This document shows, in pieces, positions 27,148 to 35,582 of a DNA stretch of 64,000 nucleotides. The DNA comes from Nocardioides humi (GTDB lineage Bacteria > Actinomycetota > Actinomycetes > Propionibacteriales > Nocardioidaceae), in NCBI RefSeq assembly GCF_006494775.1, contig NZ_CP041146.1:5574501-5638500 (forward strand). The letters are read 5' to 3'. A program made the translations under genes and the position numbers. How positions within the stretch are numbered: position 1 is the first letter of the stretch; every line of letters starts with the position of its first letter. The notes beneath the pieces were generated by a model. The model saw nothing but the letters and a program-made list of their open reading frames with translations. It had not been told where the DNA came from and ran no database searches.

Positions 27148-27806
27148 TGTCCTGTCGGGTCGACCTCGAGGTCGGGGACGGCGGGGAGCGGGCGGGCGCA
27201 CAGTCGCTCGGCTTCGTCGCGGTCCATGCCGAAGGCGCGCAGCAGTCGCGACGTCATCTGGTCGGACAGCAGGTCCGCATCTGCGCTCGGGTCGCTGTCG
27301 AGAAGCTGCAGGAGCCCGAGCAGCGCACCGCCTGCAGCCATGAGGGCCAGTTGCGGGTTGTCGATGTCGAAGCGACCGGCCGTCATGCTCTCCCGGATGT
27401 CGTGGATGGCGCGTGGTGCCAGTCCGCGGTCGTGGAGGAGGATTCCCACGCCCTCGTTGAGCAGCACCTTCACCATGGCCGGCACTTGGCGCTGCAGGCG
27501 ACCTGTCATGCGGAAGCTGACGGCGAAGACCTCGGCCGGATCGTCGTACCCGGCCACGAGCTCGTCGCGCAGTGCTGCGTAGGTGTCGAGCACGTCGGCG
27601 ACAGCGGCTTCGAAGAGCGCTTCCTTGCTCTCGAAGTGGTTGTAGAAGCTGCCGAAGCCGACGTCGGCCGCGTCGGTGATCTGCTGGATGCTCACCGTCG
27701 TGCTGCCCTCGGCGAGGAACCCGGTGGCTGCGGCGAGCAGGGCAGCCCGGGTGCGCTCCTTGCGCCGGTCGATCCTGGTCGGCGCGGCCGGGGCGGTGTC
27801 TGGCAT
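27144..27806 (-). CDS. TetR-family regulator of the adjacent aromatic operon
   Basis: 220 residues. N-terminal helix-turn-helix (about 15-60) with I-Q-Q-I-T-D-A-A-D-V-G-F-G-S-F-Y-N-H-F-E-S-K, the TetR consensus; the rest is an effector-binding helical domain. It is divergent from the catabolic operon, and the spacer contains two identical-type palindromes, one across each promoter, so it probably represses both itself and the operon. ATG at 27806 is preceded by a TATGAT -10 only seven bases upstream, suggesting a leaderless transcript. The stop codon TAG is inside the CTAG border of the MITE-like element. Confidence 0.9.
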   Translation of the reverse strand: MPDTAPAAPTRIDRRKERTRAALLAAATGFLAEGSTTVSIQQITDAADVGFGSFYNHFESKEALFEAAVADVLDTYAALRDELVAGYDDPAEVFAVSFRMTGRLQRQVPAMVKVLLNEGVGILLHDRGLAPRAIHDIRESMTAGRFDIDNPQLALMAAGGALLGLLQLLDSDPSADADLLSDQMTSRLLRAFGMDRDEAERLCARPLPAVPDLEVDPTGH

Positions 27807-27821
27807 GCCCCTGATCATAAC

Positions 27822-27835
27822 TGATGATCTCATCA
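27822..27835. promoter_or_regulatory. Operator palindrome 1 (TetR site)
   Basis: TGATGATCTCATCA, arms TGATGA/TCATCA. It lies between the likely -35 and -10 (TATGAT, 27814-27819 on the minus strand) of tetR. Its centre is 44 bp, about four DNA turns, from the second palindrome. Confidence 0.75.
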
Positions 27836-27842
27836 AAAACAC

Positions 27843-27848
27843 TTGACA
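27843..27848 (+). promoter_or_regulatory. -35 box of the catabolic operon
   Basis: A perfect TTGACA. Seventeen bases later the -10 position (27866-27871, TGATGA) is weak and is covered by operator 2. Confidence 0.6.
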
Positions 27849-27865
27849 GATCGTTTCATCGGAAC

Positions 27866-27879
27866 TGATGATTTCATCA
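27866..27879. promoter_or_regulatory. Operator palindrome 2 (TetR site)
   Basis: TGATGATTTCATCA, the same arms as operator 1 with one centre base changed. It covers the -10 region of the operon promoter, so bound repressor should block RNA polymerase directly. Confidence 0.75.
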
Positions 27880-27900
27880 ATGTTGCTGAGAGGGGGCGTC

Positions 27901-28770
27901 ATGATGAACACCACAGCTGCCCAGCGCACCGAGAGCACGGTCCGGGTCGGACGACGCGATCTGTTCGTCACCGAGGCGGGTGAGGGTGCGCCGGTCGTGC
28001 TGCTGCACGGCGGGGGACCGGGCGCGACCGGTGCTTCGAACTACACCCGCAACATCGATGCTCTTGCCGAGCACTTCCGGGTGATCGTGCCGGACATGCC
28101 GGGCTACGGTGCGTCATCGAAGGACCTCGACCACGCGGATCCGTTCGGTGACCTCGCGCTCGCGGTCCGCGGACTGCTGGACGCGCTGGACATCGAGAAG
28201 GCGCACCTCGTCGGCAACTCCTACGGAGGAGCGGCGGCGCTGCGGATGGCGCTGGACCGTCCCGACCGCGTCGACCGGATGATCCTGATGGGTCCCGGCG
28301 GCATCGGCACCACCCGCGGGCTCCCGACGCCGGGCCTCACCAGCCTGCTGGGCTACTACGGCGGCGACGGCCCGAGCCGGGACAAGCTCGAGACCTTCAT
28401 CCGCGACTACCTCGTGTACGACGCCGGGTCGGTGCCCGACGAGCTGATCGACCTGCGCTACGAGGCCAGCATCCAGCCCGAGGTCGTGGCCTCCCCGCCA
28501 CTGCGCCGGCCGTCGGGCCCGACCGCTCTGCGCACCCTGTGGCGGATGGACCTGACGCGTGATCCTCGTCTGGCGCGCTGCGAGGTGCCGACACTCGTGG
28601 TCTGGGGTGCCGACGACAAGGTCAACCGTCCTGCCGGCGGTCCGCGGCTGGCGAGCACGATGCGGGACTGTGACCTGTTCCTGATGGCCAACACCGGGCA
28701 CTGGGCGCAGTGGGAGCGGGCCGAGCAGTTCAACGACCTGGCCGTGACCCATCTCCGGGGCGAGCGGTGA
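27901..28770 (+). CDS. Alpha/beta hydrolase, meta-cleavage product hydrolase (MhpC/BphD/HsaD type)
   Basis: 289 residues. L-L-H-G-G-G-P-G-A-T-G-A-S is the oxyanion-hole signature of C-C bond hydrolases; the triad is Ser107 (G-N-S-Y-G-G), Asp in W-G-A-D-D-K-V and His in N-T-G-H-W-A-Q-W-E. These enzymes hydrolyse the ring-fission product made by extradiol dioxygenases. First gene of the operon. ATG at 27901 follows GAGAGGGGG; the ATG at 27868 is inside operator 2 and cannot be the start. The stop overlaps the dioxygenase GTG (GTGA). Confidence 0.9.
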   Translation: MMNTTAAQRTESTVRVGRRDLFVTEAGEGAPVVLLHGGGPGATGASNYTRNIDALAEHFRVIVPDMPGYGASSKDLDHADPFGDLALAVRGLLDALDIEKAHLVGNSYGGAAALRMALDRPDRVDRMILMGPGGIGTTRGLPTPGLTSLLGYYGGDGPSRDKLETFIRDYLVYDAGSVPDELIDLRYEASIQPEVVASPPLRRPSGPTALRTLWRMDLTRDPRLARCEVPTLVVWGADDKVNRPAGGPRLASTMRDCDLFLMANTGHWAQWERAEQFNDLAVTHLRGER

Positions 28771-29804
28771 GCGTCGACTTCCTCCAGCCGACGACGGACC
28801 TGTCCGTCTTCGGTGCGGTCCACCTGGGCTATCTCGTCGTGGAGTCGCGGCGGATGACCGAGTGGCACCGGTTCGGCGCGGACGCGATCGGGCTGCACGT
28901 CGACGAGCTTGACGGTGACACGCTCCGCTTCCGGCTCGACGACCACGCCTGCCGGTTCCTGGTCCAGCGCGGCCCGGCCGAGGACCTGATGGCCATCGGC
29001 TGGCAGGTCGACGACCACGCGACCTTCGACCGGATCATCGCCCGGGTGGCTGAGCGCGGCGTACCGATCAAGGAGGGCACTGTCCAGGAGGCTGCGCTGC
29101 GTGGAGTCGAGCGGCTCTGGCGCTTCGCCGGCCCGAAGGGCATCGTTCAGGAGATCTTCACGACGCCGCTGACCACGGCTGAGCCGCTGCGCATGATCAG
29201 CTCCGGCTTCGTGACCGGTGAGTCGGGCATGGGCCACGTCGCGATCACCTCCCGCGACCCGCTCGGCATCCACCGCTACTACGACACGCTCTTCGACTCG
29301 CGGCTCTCGGACTACATCGACGAGAACATCAGCGGCCTGACGCTCAAGATCCGCTTCCTGCGGGTCAACGAGCGGCACCACTCGATCGCCGTCGCCAACG
29401 TGCACGGCCTCAAGGTCGACCCGATCCGCACGCGCGCCCAGCACGTCAACATCGAGGCGGCGTCGCTGGAGGACATGCTCGGTGCGTACGAGCGGGTCCG
29501 GGCCCTCGGGTTCACGATGGCCTGGTCGGTCGGTCAGCACACCAACGACCGCGAGCTGTCCTTCTACTGCGTCACGCCGTCGGGCTTCGAGCTCGAGGTC
29601 GGCTGGAACCCGATCGTGTTCACCCCCGAGCTCGAGAACGCCTGGCAGGTCGCCACCCACCAGGGCATCAGCGTCTGGGGCCACCAGCCGGTCGACCCCG
29701 GCATCCTCGACAAGCTCGGCCAGATCCGCGGCGCCGCCCTCAACGCGCGCCGTCCCGAGATCGCCGTGCCCGGCCTCAGCACCCCCGCAGGAGCAGCATC
29801 ATGA
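28767..29804 (+). CDS. Type I extradiol ring-cleavage dioxygenase (VOC fold)
   Basis: 345 residues in two VOC modules. The catalytic half has the 2-His-1-carboxylate iron site: His157 (G-H-V-A-I), His226 (Q-H-V-N-I-E) and Glu277 (F-E-L-E-V-G). It should cleave a catechol-type ring next to the hydroxyls, giving the hydrolase substrate. The relationship looks closest to BphC/HsaC-like enzymes rather than to MhpB, which has another fold. GTG start coupled to the hydrolase; the stop overlaps the next ATG (ATGA). Confidence 0.9.
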   Translation: MSVDFLQPTTDLSVFGAVHLGYLVVESRRMTEWHRFGADAIGLHVDELDGDTLRFRLDDHACRFLVQRGPAEDLMAIGWQVDDHATFDRIIARVAERGVPIKEGTVQEAALRGVERLWRFAGPKGIVQEIFTTPLTTAEPLRMISSGFVTGESGMGHVAITSRDPLGIHRYYDTLFDSRLSDYIDENISGLTLKIRFLRVNERHHSIAVANVHGLKVDPIRTRAQHVNIEAASLEDMLGAYERVRALGFTMAWSVGQHTNDRELSFYCVTPSGFELEVGWNPIVFTPELENAWQVATHQGISVWGHQPVDPGILDKLGQIRGAALNARRPEIAVPGLSTPAGAAS

Positions 29805-31519
29805 GCACGAACCAGTACGACGTCGTCGTGGTCGGCCTCGGCCCGACCGGCCTGACCATGGCCACCCTGCTCGGCCGCCGCGGTCTGAGCGTCCTCGTCC
29901 TCGAGCGCGAGCCCGAGTTCTACGGCATGGCCCGCGCGGTCTACACCGACGACGAGGCCTTGCGGGTCTTCCAGACCGCCGGCGTCGCTGATGAGATCCA
30001 CGCCGACATGAACGTCGACAGCGCCGTGCAGTGGGTCAAGGCCGACGGCACGCTGCTCGTGCAGTTCCGGGAGTCGCAGCGCCCCCTGTCGTGGCCGGTG
30101 ACCAACTTCCTCTACCAGCCCTCTCTGGAGAACCGCCTCGAGGAGCTGCTCGCCCGCTACCCGCACGTCGAGGTCCGCCGCGGTCGTGAGGTCGTCTCCT
30201 TCGAGCAGGACGACGACGGCGTCACGGTCGTCCACGCCGGTTCCACCGGGTCCGGGTACGGCAAGCGCGAGGCCGTCCTCGACGAGGCGACCGAGTCCGT
30301 GCGGGCGTCCTTCCTGATCGGCGCCGACGGTGGCCGCAGCGTCGTACGGACTCAGCTCGGCACCGACATGACCGGCAAGAGCTACCCCGAGCGCTGGCTC
30401 GTGATCGACCTCGAGGCCAAGGACGCTCCTGACGGTGGGCACAGTGATGCCTTCCGCCACCTGCCCTACTTCGACTTCGTCTGCGACCCCGACCTGCCGA
30501 CGGTCAGCTGCCCTCAGCCGGGCGGCCACCACCGCTTCGAGTTCGCGCTCAAGGACGAGGACGACAAGGACGAGTTCGAGTCCGACGAGACGGTCCGCCG
30601 CCTGATGGCGCGCTACGTCGACCCCGACGAGGTCGTCGTGATCCGCCAGCTCGTCTACACCTTCAACGCCGTCGTCGCCGACCGGTGGCGCGAGGGCCGG
30701 GTCCTGCTCGCCGGCGACGCGGCCCACATGACCCCGCAGTTCATCGGCCAGGGCATGAACGCCGGCGTCCGCGACTCCGACAACTTGTCCTGGAAGCTCG
30801 AGGCGATCGTCAAGCACGGCGCCGACCTCGCCATTCTCGACTCCTACGAGTCCGAGCGCCGCCCGCATGCCAAGGCGATGATCGACCTGTCGGTCTTCAA
30901 CAAGTCCCTGGTCTCGGTGAAGAGCCCGGCGAAGGCACGGGCTCGTGACGCCGCGCTGTGGACCGCCCTGCGCACCCCGGGAATCGCGGGCTGGGTCCGA
31001 CGTGCCGGCATGAAGCCCAAGCCCCGCTACCGGAAGGGCGCCTACCTCGGCCTGCCGCGCAACGTGCGAGGCGTCGAGGGCACCCTGTCGCCGCAGCCGA
31101 TGGTCCGCCGGTACGACGGCCGGCCGGTCCGGCTCGACGACGCCATCGGCATCGGCTGGTCGGTCATCGGCATCGGCGTCGACCCCCGCGAGGCTCTCGG
31201 CGCGGACCTCGACACGTGGGCCCGGGTCGAGCCGTCGTACGTCACGATCTACGACTTCGGCACCCGGCCGCAGGGAGCGGTCGGCGACGGACGACGCCGC
31301 GCGGGCCTCGTGGACCTCGAGGACACCTCGGGCGCCTTCGTCGGCTGGCTGCGCCGCCACGGCGTGCGCGAGGGTTCTGTCGTGGTGCTCCGGCCGGACA
31401 AGTTCGTGTTCGGGACCGCCCGAGGCAACACCGGCGAGCTGACCCGCGCCCTCGTCGCCCAGCTGGGCCTCGCCCCGGCGGGCACGCACGCCGCGGACAC
31501 GATCGCGCAGCCGGCCTGA
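29801..31519 (+). CDS. FAD-dependent aromatic monooxygenase (MhpA-like)
   Basis: 572 residues. V-V-V-G-L-G-P-T-G-L-T is the N-terminal FAD-binding GxGxxG; the D-G motif appears as I-G-A-D-G-G-R-S, and R-V-L-L-A-G-D-A-A-H is the second FAD motif. The C-terminal thioredoxin-like domain of the 3-(3-hydroxyphenyl)propionate hydroxylase group is present (about 400-570). It should hydroxylate a phenolic acid ortho to the hydroxyl, making the catechol for the dioxygenase. The exact substrate cannot be read from sequence. Confidence 0.9.
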   Translation: MSTNQYDVVVVGLGPTGLTMATLLGRRGLSVLVLEREPEFYGMARAVYTDDEALRVFQTAGVADEIHADMNVDSAVQWVKADGTLLVQFRESQRPLSWPVTNFLYQPSLENRLEELLARYPHVEVRRGREVVSFEQDDDGVTVVHAGSTGSGYGKREAVLDEATESVRASFLIGADGGRSVVRTQLGTDMTGKSYPERWLVIDLEAKDAPDGGHSDAFRHLPYFDFVCDPDLPTVSCPQPGGHHRFEFALKDEDDKDEFESDETVRRLMARYVDPDEVVVIRQLVYTFNAVVADRWREGRVLLAGDAAHMTPQFIGQGMNAGVRDSDNLSWKLEAIVKHGADLAILDSYESERRPHAKAMIDLSVFNKSLVSVKSPAKARARDAALWTALRTPGIAGWVRRAGMKPKPRYRKGAYLGLPRNVRGVEGTLSPQPMVRRYDGRPVRLDDAIGIGWSVIGIGVDPREALGADLDTWARVEPSYVTIYDFGTRPQGAVGDGRRRAGLVDLEDTSGAFVGWLRRHGVREGSVVVLRPDKFVFGTARGNTGELTRALVAQLGLAPAGTHAADTIAQPA

Positions 31520-32502
31520 TGGGCAGGAGCCCGGCGCGGATCGACGTCCACCACCACGTCGTACCGCCGACCTATGCCGACCTCCTCCGGGCCAGGGCCA
31601 TCCGGCCCGGCGGAGTCGACGTGCCGTCATGGACGGCCGAGCGGGCGATGCGCCTCATGGACCGCAACGGCATCGCGACCAGCATCCTGTCGCTGTCCAC
31701 GCCCGGCGCGTGGTTCGGCGACGACGACCAGGCGCGTCGCATCGCCCGCGAGGTCAACGAGTACGCCGCCGACATCGTGCGCGACCACCCGGGAAGGTTC
31801 GGGTTCTTCGCGACCCTGACGGTGCCCGACCTGGCCGGCTCGCTCGCCGAGGCCGCGTACGCCCTCGACGACCTGGGTGCCGACGGCATCGTGCTGCTGA
31901 GCAACGCGGCCGGCTGCTACCCGTACGAGAAGGGTCTCGAGCCACTCCTGGCCTACCTGCACGAGCGCCGCGCCGTGGTGTTCCTCCACCCGGGCGAGCT
32001 GCCTGCCGAGCCGGCGCCCGGGATCCCGTCGTTCACCGCCGACTTCCTGCTCGACACCGTCCGTGCGGCGACCGGTCTGGTGCTCTCGGGTGCGTTGGAG
32101 AAGTACGACGGCATCCGCTGGATCCTCTCCCACGCCGGCGGCTTCCTGCCCTACATCGCCCACCGGGTCCTGCTCACGATGATCCGCGACGAGCCCAAGA
32201 TGGCGCAGGCCAAGGCGATGGTCGCCCGCAGGCGCGAACGCGAGCGCCGCCTCGACGTACTGCGCCGCTTCTACTTCGACGTGGCACTGTCCTCGGGCCT
32301 GCACGCCCTGCCCAGCCTGCTCTCGTTCGCCGACCCGGCCCACGTCCTCTACGGCAGCGACTACCCGTTCGCGCCCGCGCCGGCCGTGCGCTTCATGCGC
32401 CAGGAGTACGAGGACGTCGCGCTCGAGCCGGGCCAGCGCTCGGCCGTCGACCGGACCAACGCGCTGGCACTGTTCCCGCGACTCAGCGAGAAGAGCGCCT
32501 GA
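31519..32502 (+). CDS. Amidohydrolase-2 family decarboxylase (ACMSD-like)
   Basis: 327 residues. Metal ligands of the family are present: D-V-H-H-H near the N terminus, F-L-H-P-G-E, S-H-A-G-G and Y-G-S-D-Y-P-F near the C terminus. Members include aminocarboxymuconate-semialdehyde, gamma-resorcylate and 2,3-dihydroxybenzoate decarboxylases; some act as hydrolases. It may remove a carboxyl from the aromatic substrate or from a cleavage product. ATG at 31519 shares its A with the upstream TGA. This gene replaces the hydratase/aldolase genes of classic meta pathways. Confidence 0.85.
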   Translation: MGRSPARIDVHHHVVPPTYADLLRARAIRPGGVDVPSWTAERAMRLMDRNGIATSILSLSTPGAWFGDDDQARRIAREVNEYAADIVRDHPGRFGFFATLTVPDLAGSLAEAAYALDDLGADGIVLLSNAAGCYPYEKGLEPLLAYLHERRAVVFLHPGELPAEPAPGIPSFTADFLLDTVRAATGLVLSGALEKYDGIRWILSHAGGFLPYIAHRVLLTMIRDEPKMAQAKAMVARRRERERRLDVLRRFYFDVALSSGLHALPSLLSFADPAHVLYGSDYPFAPAPAVRFMRQEYEDVALEPGQRSAVDRTNALALFPRLSEKSA

Positions 32503-32550
32503 ACCACCCGACGCCACCTGTACGACCGAAAGAATCCATGGGGGAACCAC

Positions 32551-32721
32551 ATGACTGCACCGATCAGCCGCCGGAGCATCCTCGGTGCTGCGACCACCGG
32601 ACCGGTCGTCGCGCTGGGCAGGGCCTTGCGCTCCTTCAACAGCACCGAGCTGCCCACGGTCCCGCGGACCAACGCCCTCGCCCAGTTCCCGAAGCTGAAG
32701 GCGCGGTTGTCGACGCCATGA
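32551..32721 (+). CDS. Short twin-arginine-like peptide, possibly the N terminus of the acyltransferase
   Basis: 56 residues beginning M-T-A-P-I-S-R-R-S-I-L-G-A-A, which resembles a Tat signal, with a GGGGGAA RBS. It ends at a TGA that overlaps the ATG at 32718. If one G were missing near 32703-32706, the frame would run K-L-K-A-R-V-V-D-A-M-I-E-G into the acyltransferase as one 301-residue protein. Given the other single-base losses in the window this is likely. Otherwise it is a small exported peptide of unknown role. Confidence 0.5.
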   Translation: MTAPISRRSILGAATTGPVVALGRALRSFNSTELPTVPRTNALAQFPKLKARLSTP

Positions 32722-33455
32722 TCGAGGGCACGCGGAGCCTGGCGATCGAGGCCGTGCGGCGCTACCACCGCCTGGAGATCGAGCTGCCGGACGAGATCCC
32801 CGACGGCCCGATTCTCTTCGTCGCGAACCACGGCTTCGGCAGCCTGTTCGATCTCAACGTGCTCGCGACGCTCGCAGCCCTCGACGACCTCGAGCTCGAG
32901 CGGCCGGTCACCACGCTGGTCCACCAGATCGCCTGGACCGTCGGCCTCGGCCCGCTCCTCGAGCAGCTCGACTGCCGGCCCGCCAGCAGGACCGCCGCGC
33001 AGGAGTCCCTAGCCGGGGGTCGCCACGTCCTGGTCTTCCCCGGAGGCGACCTCGACGCCTTCAAGGCCCGCAAGGACAAGGACCGCATCGTCTTCGGCGG
33101 CCGGTCCGGCTTCGCCCGGATGGCGATCGAGCAGGACGTCCCGATCGTCCCGCTGGTGACCGCAGGAGCCGGAGACACGCTGCTGGTCCTGGACGACGGC
33201 CAGGGCCTGGCCCGCCGGCTCAAGCTCGACCAGCTCCTCCGGCTCAAGGCCCTGCCCGTGTCCGTCACGTTCCCCTGGGGGCTGAACGTCGGGCTCGCCG
33301 GCTTCCTGCCGTACCTGGGGATCCCCGTCCAGCTGCGGACCCGTGTCCTCCCGGCGAGCACGGCGTACGACGGGGAGGACGCGCGTGCCTTCGCCAGCCG
33401 GATCGAGACTGTCATGCAGGCAACGCTCGACGAGCTCAGCCGTCAGAACGGCTGA
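32718..33455 (+). CDS. Lysophospholipid acyltransferase-like protein
   Basis: 245 residues as read. V-A-N-H-G-F-G-S-L-F-D has the acyltransferase His and Asp but with six instead of four residues between them; V-L-V-F-P-G-G-D-L-D-A-F-K is a strong glycerolipid/diacylglycerol acyltransferase-like motif. Probably membrane-associated acyl transfer to a glycerolipid or alcohol. It is the last gene of the catabolic operon and is out of keeping with ring cleavage, so it may serve fatty acyl or steroid-type substrates. The start is uncertain; see the overlapping short frame. Confidence 0.75.
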   Translation: MIEGTRSLAIEAVRRYHRLEIELPDEIPDGPILFVANHGFGSLFDLNVLATLAALDDLELERPVTTLVHQIAWTVGLGPLLEQLDCRPASRTAAQESLAGGRHVLVFPGGDLDAFKARKDKDRIVFGGRSGFARMAIEQDVPIVPLVTAGAGDTLLVLDDGQGLARRLKLDQLLRLKALPVSVTFPWGLNVGLAGFLPYLGIPVQLRTRVLPASTAYDGEDARAFASRIETVMQATLDELSRQNG

Positions 33456-33479
33456 GCGCCAACCTGGCCCGACGTCGGG

Positions 33480-33890
33480 TGGGGACGGGCTGGCCTGTAA
33501 GCCGGGTTCTGTCCCCTGTCACCAAGGGGGCGACCATCCATCTAGGGCTGCCGTTGCCGACAGCCTCGAGCGACCTACCCGCACACTCGGGCGAGCCGCC
33601 CTCCTGGCTCCGCACGCGAAGCCGGCGTGTGCTGTCTGGTCTTGCTCCGGGTGGGGTTTGCCGAGCTGCGCCGGTCGCCCGGCGCACTGGTGGGCTCTTG
33701 CCCCACCGTTTCACCCTTGCCGCGCGCCTCGGGAGGAGCGCGGCGGTCTGTTCTCTGTGGCACTTTCCCGCGGGTCACCCCGGGTGGGTGTTACCCACCA
33801 CCCTGCTCTGTGGAGCCCGGACTTTCCTCGGGACCCGACGCCTCGCGGCGATGGGTCACGCGGTCGCCCGGCCAGCCCGTCCACGGCTCA
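33480..33890 (-). ncRNA. rnpB: RNase P RNA (class A)
   Basis: On the minus strand the 5' end pairs with the 3' end through ACGGGCTGGCC and GGCCAGCCCGT. Conserved blocks follow in order: GAGGAAAGTCCGGGCTCCAC (33816-33835 region), GGGTGAAACGGTGGGGCAAGAGC region, and near the 3' end CGGCTTACAGGCCAGC. Length about 410 nt is right for class A. It lies between the catabolic operon and the TPR gene, which both read the opposite way. No other gene fits in 33456-33931. Confidence 0.96.
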
Positions 33891-33931
33891 CTCTAGGGAA
33901 CAACCGGACCGCGACGACAGTTGAAGGGCAC

Positions 33932-34363
33932 ATGAGCGAGACGCCCGAGATCCGGATCCTCCCGCCGATGGCGCCGATCGTGTTCCCGGGTACGACGGCA
34001 CGGCACGAGGCGGCGTACCGGACCGCCCACGACCTCCTCTCCCGGCGGGCGCCGCGCGAGGCGCTGCAGGTCCTCGAGCCCGCGCTCGAGGAGGAGCCGG
34101 GGAACCGGGGGCTGCGGTCGCTGCGGGCATGGGCGTACCTCATGCGCGCGCAGCTGCAGAAGGCCGCCGACGAGCTGGCCGCGCTCGTGGCCGAGGACCC
34201 GGCGGACGCGTGGAGCCGGCACGCGCTGGGCCGGGCGCTGGAGCGCCAGTCGAGGTACGGCGACGCGCTGCCGCACCTGCGGCTGGCGGCGGCGATGACC
34301 GGCGACCCCGAGCACGAGTACGACGTCCTGCGGGTCGAGCGGCTGGCGGGTCGCCTGGAGTAG
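33932..34363 (+). CDS. TPR-repeat protein
   Basis: 143 residues. After a short N-terminal tail, two to three tetratricopeptide helices pairs (about 33-140) with A-L-Q-V-L-E-P-A-L and W-S-R-H-A-L-G-R-A-L-E-R. No enzymatic motif; probably a protein-protein adaptor. GAAGGG precedes the ATG. The open frame that continues upstream runs through rnpB and is not coding. Confidence 0.82.
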   Translation: MSETPEIRILPPMAPIVFPGTTARHEAAYRTAHDLLSRRAPREALQVLEPALEEEPGNRGLRSLRAWAYLMRAQLQKAADELAALVAEDPADAWSRHALGRALERQSRYGDALPHLRLAAAMTGDPEHEYDVLRVERLAGRLE

Positions 34364-34372
34364 GTTCGGGTC

Positions 34373-34573
34373 ATGGCTGCGGACGAGTACTGGTTCTGCC
34401 TGATCCACCACCAGGTCGAGGGCGTCGACGGCTGCCCCAACAAGGACCGGCTCGGTCCGTACCCCACCGAGGCCGAGGCCGCCCGCGCGCTGGAGAAGGC
34501 GGCGGAGCGCACCGAGGCCTGGGACCACGACCCGGCCTGGAACGACGACGTCGACGACGCCGAGGACAAGTAG
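34373..34573 (+). CDS. Small conserved actinobacterial protein
   Basis: 66 residues, acidic. Y-W-F-C-L-I-H-H-Q-V-E and C-P-N-K-D-R-L-G-P-Y followed by a helical A-A-R-A-L-E-K stretch; the two Cys and two His could bind a metal. I recall similar short proteins in actinobacteria but know no function. It follows the TPR gene by nine bases and is probably co-transcribed. Confidence 0.75.
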   Translation: MAADEYWFCLIHHQVEGVDGCPNKDRLGPYPTEAEAARALEKAAERTEAWDHDPAWNDDVDDAEDK

Positions 34574-34577
34574 CCCC

Positions 34578-34889
34578 TTGGTCTTCGCGCGCCGCCGCCG
34601 GATCCGTCCGGTGGCGATCGACCCTGCCACCGGACGGCGGATCTCGCCGTGGCCGTTCGTCGGCCTGGTGCTGCTGGTCTCGTCGTTCTTCCTGTACGCC
34701 GCCTCGGGCCTGCTCGCGCCGGCGTGGGCGGTCGTCGTCCTGCTGCTGACCTGGCTGGTCATGCTCGTGCTCTGCTTCGTCTGGTGGACCTCCCACCCGA
34801 AGCGCACGGTCCTGCTCGGGGTCCTCTCGTTCGTGTGGTGGTGGGTCGCCATCACCGCCGGCGGCATCCTCCTGGACTGGACGGCCTGA
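34578..34889 (+). CDS. Small membrane protein, three predicted helices
   Basis: 103 residues with a basic N terminus (R-R-R-R-I-R-P) and three hydrophobic segments (about 26-47, 48-69, 77-98), the last rich in Trp. No family recognised. The start is TTG at 34578, four bases after the previous stop; there is no ATG or GTG before the first helix, so TTG is the likely start. Confidence 0.65.
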   Translation: MVFARRRRIRPVAIDPATGRRISPWPFVGLVLLVSSFFLYAASGLLAPAWAVVVLLLTWLVMLVLCFVWWTSHPKRTVLLGVLSFVWWWVAITAGGILLDWTA

Positions 34890-34988
34890 GGCTGCCGGGC
34901 GTCAGCCCCGCTTGGCCCGAAAGGCCCTGGCCCGTCGGGCAGCTGCGACCACGGGCGCGGGGAGCCGCTCGTGGGGCAGGATGTCCCC

Positions 34989-35582
34989 ATGGCCATCCAC
35001 ATCACCGACGACCCCGCGGCCGACGAGCTGCTGAGCTCCAACCCCTTCGCGCTGCTGGTGGGGATGATGCTCGACCAGCAGTACCCGATGGAGCACGCCT
35101 TCATGGGCCCGCAGAAGGTGATCGGCCGGTTCGGCAGCTTCGAGCCGGCGGCGATCGCGGCGGCCGATCCGGAGGAGTTCGCGGCGCTGTGCTCGACGAC
35201 GCCCGCGATCCACCGCTTCCCGGGGTCGATGGCGGCGCGGCTGCAGGAGCTCGCGCGCATCGTCGTCGAGCAGTACGACGGCCACGCGGAGCGGATCTGG
35301 ACCGAGGCCGCCGACGGCAAGGACCTCGCGAAGCGGCTGCAGGCGCTGCCCGGGTTCGGGGCGCAGAAGGTGAAGATCTTCGTGGCGCTCGTGGCCAAGC
35401 AGCTCGGCGTACGGCCGGACGGCTGGGAGAAGGCGGCGGGCGACTACGCGCTCGACGGGTACCGGTCGGTGGCCGACGTCGTCGACCCGGTGTCGCTGCA
35501 GAAGGTGCGCGACTACAAGAAGGCGAAGAAGGTGACTGAGCGAGCGGTCAGCGCTGAGCGAGGAACGAGCTCGAGGCGATGA
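34989..35582 (+). CDS. HhH-GPD-type base-excision repair family protein
   Basis: 197 residues. The helix-hairpin-helix G-F-G-A-Q-K-V near residue 123 and the helical N-terminal half resemble the HhH-GPD DNA glycosylase fold; the usual Lys/Asp catalytic residues are not obvious to me, as in the known actinobacterial subgroup of this family. ATG at 34989 follows an in-frame ATG (34971); the shorter form begins at M-A-I-H-I-T. The last 15 residues are read from a GAGCGA-type repeat tract and are probably not part of the fold. Confidence 0.82.
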   Translation: MAIHITDDPAADELLSSNPFALLVGMMLDQQYPMEHAFMGPQKVIGRFGSFEPAAIAAADPEEFAALCSTTPAIHRFPGSMAARLQELARIVVEQYDGHAERIWTEAADGKDLAKRLQALPGFGAQKVKIFVALVAKQLGVRPDGWEKAAGDYALDGYRSVADVVDPVSLQKVRDYKKAKKVTERAVSAERGTSSRR

